From assembly GCA_003665825.1 (NCBI GenBank), contig QPFY01000013.1, forward strand, positions 868,001 to 932,000: a DNA stretch of 64,000 nt, read 5' to 3'. Position numbers and translations under genes: made by a program. The notes beneath the pieces were generated by a model, which had not been told where the DNA came from, made no database searches, and saw nothing but the letters and a program-made list of their open reading frames with translations. This document shows, piece after piece, positions 60,393 through 64,000 of the stretch. This stretch comes from Microbotryum silenes-acaulis. Its lineage: Eukaryota > Basidiomycota > Microbotryomycetes > Microbotryales > Microbotryaceae. The stretch's first letter is position 1. Each line of letters begins with the position of its first letter.

Positions 60393-62498
60393 CTATTGCA
60401 CACGAAACCACCTACTTTGACTACCTCTCAGCCCTCTTTCCTCTGAAGCAGAGCGCTGCATCGCATCATCCATCTCCCTGAAATGGTCCCTCCACCTCTG
60501 CTCCGTCAACTTCCACGAGTTGGGCACGATCGCGTCCCAAGTCCCCTTGTACACCCCACTGCCACCGCTCTCTTGCTCCTCATCGTCCGCACCAATGAGT
60601 TCCCAACCCTCTTCCACCTCTACCATTCCATGAACCGTGTCCTCTTCGTCCATTTCCCTCATCACCCTCTCCGCGATCCACTTCCCACATCCCGGCGCCC
60701 TCGGCATCCCATGCCCCGAATACCCCGCACTGATATATTGCCCCTTCAAAAGTCGTACCTCCGCATCCATAACGGATCGCGCGTAGAGAGGTCCCACGAT
60801 GGGTTGATTCGTCTGCGTAAACCCCATGATGCCCGTCCATTCGTGAGGGAAGTGCAATTTTCCCCCTTGCGCAGTCGTCGTCCGCTTCGACGTCGACATC
60901 GACGCTCTCCCCACCTCCACCTCCCCAAACACCTCGGGGAATTGTTCCCCCAAATACGCTCTCAACCTGCTCCCCACTTTTTCATTCACCCTCGAATCGT
61001 CGCACAAACCATACTCGTACCCGGTCTCGCTCGCAGCGGAACGACTGCCCCCCAGAATGATCGACCTCGGCTGCTGCGTCCCGTGTTGATCGGAGTCGCG
61101 ATAAGGGCGTTGGAAGTAGTATTCCTCGCCACCTTGTGGGGAAGAGAACGAGTTGGACCATCTGGGCCAAACCGATGTACTTGCTCCTTGCTCTTGGTCA
61201 GTGGGGAGTACGGAGACGACTTGGCCCCTCGTCGGAACGATGCGGAGAGGTCCTTGAGCGAGTGAGGGTATGAGGTAAGAGGCGTAGGCGTTGGTGCAGT
61301 GAAGGACGTAGTCACTGTAATGAAAAAAGTCAGTCTTTCTTTCAGCCAAGCTGTTCTGCGATGATTTTCGCTCGCGAGAAAGAGCAAGGAATGGTACACA
61401 CCACTGCACCACTCCCTTTCCTGTCGTTAAAACCCTCCACCTCCCCCCTCCCGCCTTCCCCACCCCCACCCCCACATCCCCCTCACCCCTCCCCTCTTCC
61501 ACCCTCTCCACGCAGCACCCCGTAAACAGCTCGACCTCGAGCTCTTCCTCCGCACCTTCGTCCTTTATCCGATCGAGACAATGTTGGTAGAGTTTGGTAA
61601 GGAATTTGAGCAGATAGAGGGTGTTGCCTGGGATACGAACCGCGCCGACGAGGTGGGTCGGAGAGGCACCGTAGAGCTATGATTCGCAGAAGAAAAAAAA
61701 GAGAGCGTACACTAATATCAGCTTGTCTTTCCAGCCTTCCAAAAAAAAGATGATCCGGCTCTATCGTGCCCAACCCACCTGATGCACCTCCTCCGCGGTC
61801 AACCACTGATACTCCGAGCCGACCTCGAGCCCACACCTCCTCGCCTCGTCCAAACTGTTCCTCACACTCTCCATCTCCTCGACCGTATCGAACAAATGCA
61901 CGTTCCCCCCCTCCACCAAATCCACTTCCTCTCCCCACCTTTCCCTCTTACACAACCCTTTGATCAACTCGATCGAACTCGCTTCAAGTCGAACCATCCT
62001 CTTCGCATCTTGAATCCCAACCAACTTTCTCCAATTCGAGAAATGCAACAAAGGCAACCCAGTCAAATGACCACCATTCCTCGTCGTCGCACCGGAAGCG
62101 AAATCTCTAGCTTCTAGTACGATCACTTCGCGCGGCGTGCTTCTGATACTAATACTACTACCGACCTCAACATCGCTTCGTCTTATTCGCGACCTGGCAC
62201 CAGCATTGGGACGTCGACGTCGTTCCAAAACACCTTCCACGACACCTAGTAAGGCCCAAAGACCAGTCATTCCCGAGCCTACGATCACTACCTCCGCTTT
62301 AGACGGTAGGGTTGTCACCTCGGCTTTGTGGTGTTGGAAAGGGGAAGTAAACTTATCGGACCAGTACGTGGGTAGCGGGTGGGGATGTGGGGGCTCGCAA
62401 GGTGGGAGATGAGAGGGGAGAGTCGAACGGTCGTGATCGGTTAGAGTGCAGGTCAGAGTGGACGCCGAGTTGGAGTTGGCGAAGGTCGAGTTGGCCAT
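60393..62498 (-). CDS. FAD-dependent oxidoreductase, DAO type
   Basis: Three exons (62498-61779, 61676-61402, 61314-60393) encode 638 residues. The FAD-binding Rossmann motif is VVIVGSGMTGLWALLGVVEG near residue 70. An insert of about 30 residues (Arg/Ser-rich) separates it from the acid that ends strand 2 (VIVLEARDFASGATTRNGGH). The combination SGATTRNGGHLT with LYGASPTHLVGAVRIPGNTL is typical of the fungal DAO-like proteins related to gamma-glutamylputrescine oxidase and sarcosine oxidase. The C-terminal half has GIMGFTQTNQPIVGPL and ISAGYSGHGMPRAPGCGKWI, the second flavin-contact region. The substrate is unknown; a secondary amine is likely by family. Confidence 0.87.
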
Positions 62499-62828
62499 CG
62501 TGCTCGGCTCGGATGGAGGAGAGGGCGGGAGGAGGCGGAGAGAGATGATGCGCCCGAGGCGCGAAGCTCCGTCCCTCGCTGAGCTGTCGATAACGACTGA
62601 TAACGATCAACCTCGGCTGGAAGCAAAGGGGCGATCTCGGATTCTCGGGCCCGAGACGCCGTGCGGGGAGAACATGGTAAATCTGTCGAACAAACCCTGA
62701 ACAGCAAAGGGCGAAATATGAAACGAAGAATTTGCACCGAGGAGGTCAATCACCCCAAACTCTGGCTTCCGTATCTCTTGCATCACACCCTATGAAGCGA
62801 ACGAACCGGCTACATACAATTCACGGTC
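62499..62828. other. Intergenic region between the DAO-type gene and the M28 gene
   Basis: These 330 bases hold the promoter of the DAO-type gene and the 3' flank of the peptidase gene. No gene is seen. Confidence 0.4.
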
Positions 62829-64000
62829 CTACAGAAGGGACGTCTCCCTCAACCTCCTTGCAAGCTTACCAAACACCACCTTCAACCTCCTCGCCTCCTC
62901 GACTGCGCCTTGCAAGTCCTCGTCCAACGTAATCGCCTCCGTCAACCCTGGCAAGGTCGTCGCCCCATACCCCAGATGCCTTCCCGGAGCAACCACAAGG
63001 TTCTTATACCATTCCCTGCCCTTCAAACCCTGATCATCCAAGAACCCTTGTTCGAACGTCCGGCGTCGGGTATTGATGCTCTTGACCCTTCGCTCCAGAT
63101 CGCGCAGCACCGAGCTTTCCATGACGAACATCCCCTCCACCACGTGTAGATCGTCCTCGACCTCCCTCGTCTCCTCTTCCAACTCCTCAGCCGCACGTTG
63201 GACCTCTTCAATCGCGTCCCCCACCTCCTTTATCGCATCCATCAACGCCTCCCTATCCCCTTGCACCCCTTCCGGAACACTCGGAACCTTTTTCAAATAC
63301 CTCTCCAACTCCCTCGCATAACTCAGCACATCAATCCCATTCAAGACCCTCTCCTCACTCAACCTCAACGCGACCAGTCCCAAAACTTTCGCGATAGCAA
63401 CATGGCGTTCGAAAGAAGGGTCTCCGAAATGGTCCATCCAATAGGCCGAGTCGTACGATGAGTGGTAGTGATACACCGGGTCGGAAGGCAGGGCCGAGTA
63501 CCCTGTATCCCAGGATGCGATGCCAAGGTGTTGGAGGAATACGGTGAAGTCTGTGGGATTTCGTTTGGTGCCGATCAGATACATCCTTTCAGAGGACGGT
63601 GGTCAACTGAGCACAATGCACACGACTCACCCGAGCCCGAACCGAGCGCTTCCACAACCTCGGCCCCCTGTCCCTTCATGACACCCGCCTTCTTCCTCTC
63701 CTCCAACCCCTGCATCAACGTCGTTCCCTCCCTCTCTGCCGTCGGATCCAACACCCTCCTCGACATCTCCTGTATGACCTTCCCCAAACTAGGCGACGCC
63801 CTGATCCCGTACCCCGTCCCGGTCGTACTGATATCGACATTCAGATAAGCCACAACCCGCTTCTGGATGAACTGCGGGTAATCCTCGCCAAACTCGGTCG
63901 ATCCGATGAGGCCGTATTCCTCCGCGTCCCAACTGGCGATCAAAATACTACGACGCGGCTTCCACCCCTTCTTCAACAAATCCCCAAAGCCCTTGACGAC
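62829..64000 (-). CDS. M28 metallopeptidase, glutamate carboxypeptidase II-like (C-terminal part)
   Basis: The gene continues past the right edge. Visible exons are 64000-63631 and 63550-62829, joined through a GTGAGT...CACAG intron (G plus AC gives Asp). They encode about 363 residues plus stop. The sequence starts in the peptidase domain: RSILIASWDAEEYGLIGSTE holds the Glu-Glu pair (catalytic base and zinc ligand) of family M28. SGSDFTVFLQHLGIAS and the HYHSSYD zinc ligand (HSSYDS) follow, then the helical dimerisation domain to the end. Relatives are PSMA/NAALADase and yeast Vps70, Tre1 and Tre2. A membrane anchor would be upstream of the window. Confidence 0.88.

Noticed and set aside
60483..61265. 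260-codon plus-strand frame opposite the DAO-type gene
   Set aside because: His/Arg/Pro-rich shadow of a well-supported exon.

Overview
The window is a nuclear stretch of a basidiomycete fungus. Genes are dense and broken by many short introns (mostly 60-240 nt, donors GTNNGT, acceptors YAG, CTNAC-like branch sites). The proteins are fungal throughout: RAD50, POT1, RPN11, SPE2, SWC6, MED18, NSE2, TRM61, EGT1. A hydroxyornithine-type siderophore acyltransferase, ergothioneine synthesis and the intron density fit a red-yeast-like lineage such as Pucciniomycotina/Microbotryomycetes; that placement is an inference. I see no rRNA, tRNA, CRISPR array, transposon or viral remnant. Exons below were joined by hand from splice signals, reading phase and family alignment, and every joined gene closes as one frame.

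Layout. 1-10 kb: a low-complexity gene cut by the left edge, SPE2 (polyamines), an ING-type PHD protein, an orphan, MED18. 10-20.5 kb: SWC6 (HIT zinc finger) head-to-head with RAD50 (17 exons), then a MAPEG membrane protein and an FAD amine-oxidase-like protein. 20.5-32 kb: POT1 (9 exons), mitochondrial uL30m head-to-head with eIF4B, and a 1203-residue Ser-rich orphan. 32-39 kb: a PHYH-type dioxygenase, then UDP-galactose 4-epimerase and a UDP-galactose transporter side by side. 39-48 kb: TRM61 head-to-head with EGT1, which converges on the siderophore acyltransferase. 48-56 kb: a protein with a SUMO-interacting-type motif just upstream of the SUMO ligase NSE2, then an MFS carrier. 56-64 kb: RPN11, a GCIP-like protein, an FKBP12 with a presequence, a DAO-type oxidoreductase and a truncated M28 peptidase.

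How genes relate. Plausible functional neighbours are epimerase plus UDP-galactose transporter, and the SIM-bearing protein plus NSE2. Several genome-maintenance genes (RAD50, POT1, NSE2, SWC6, ING) share the window, but I see no evidence that they form a unit.

Most unusual observations: three microexons (5, 11 and 3 nt) needed to restore conserved family sequence; two GC-AG introns in TRM61; a G13/C18 pair inside one RAD50 intron; a POT1 with an extra OB-like N-terminal domain; and an FKBP12 whose usual start codon is replaced and preceded by a presequence. I found no convincing new multi-gene system.
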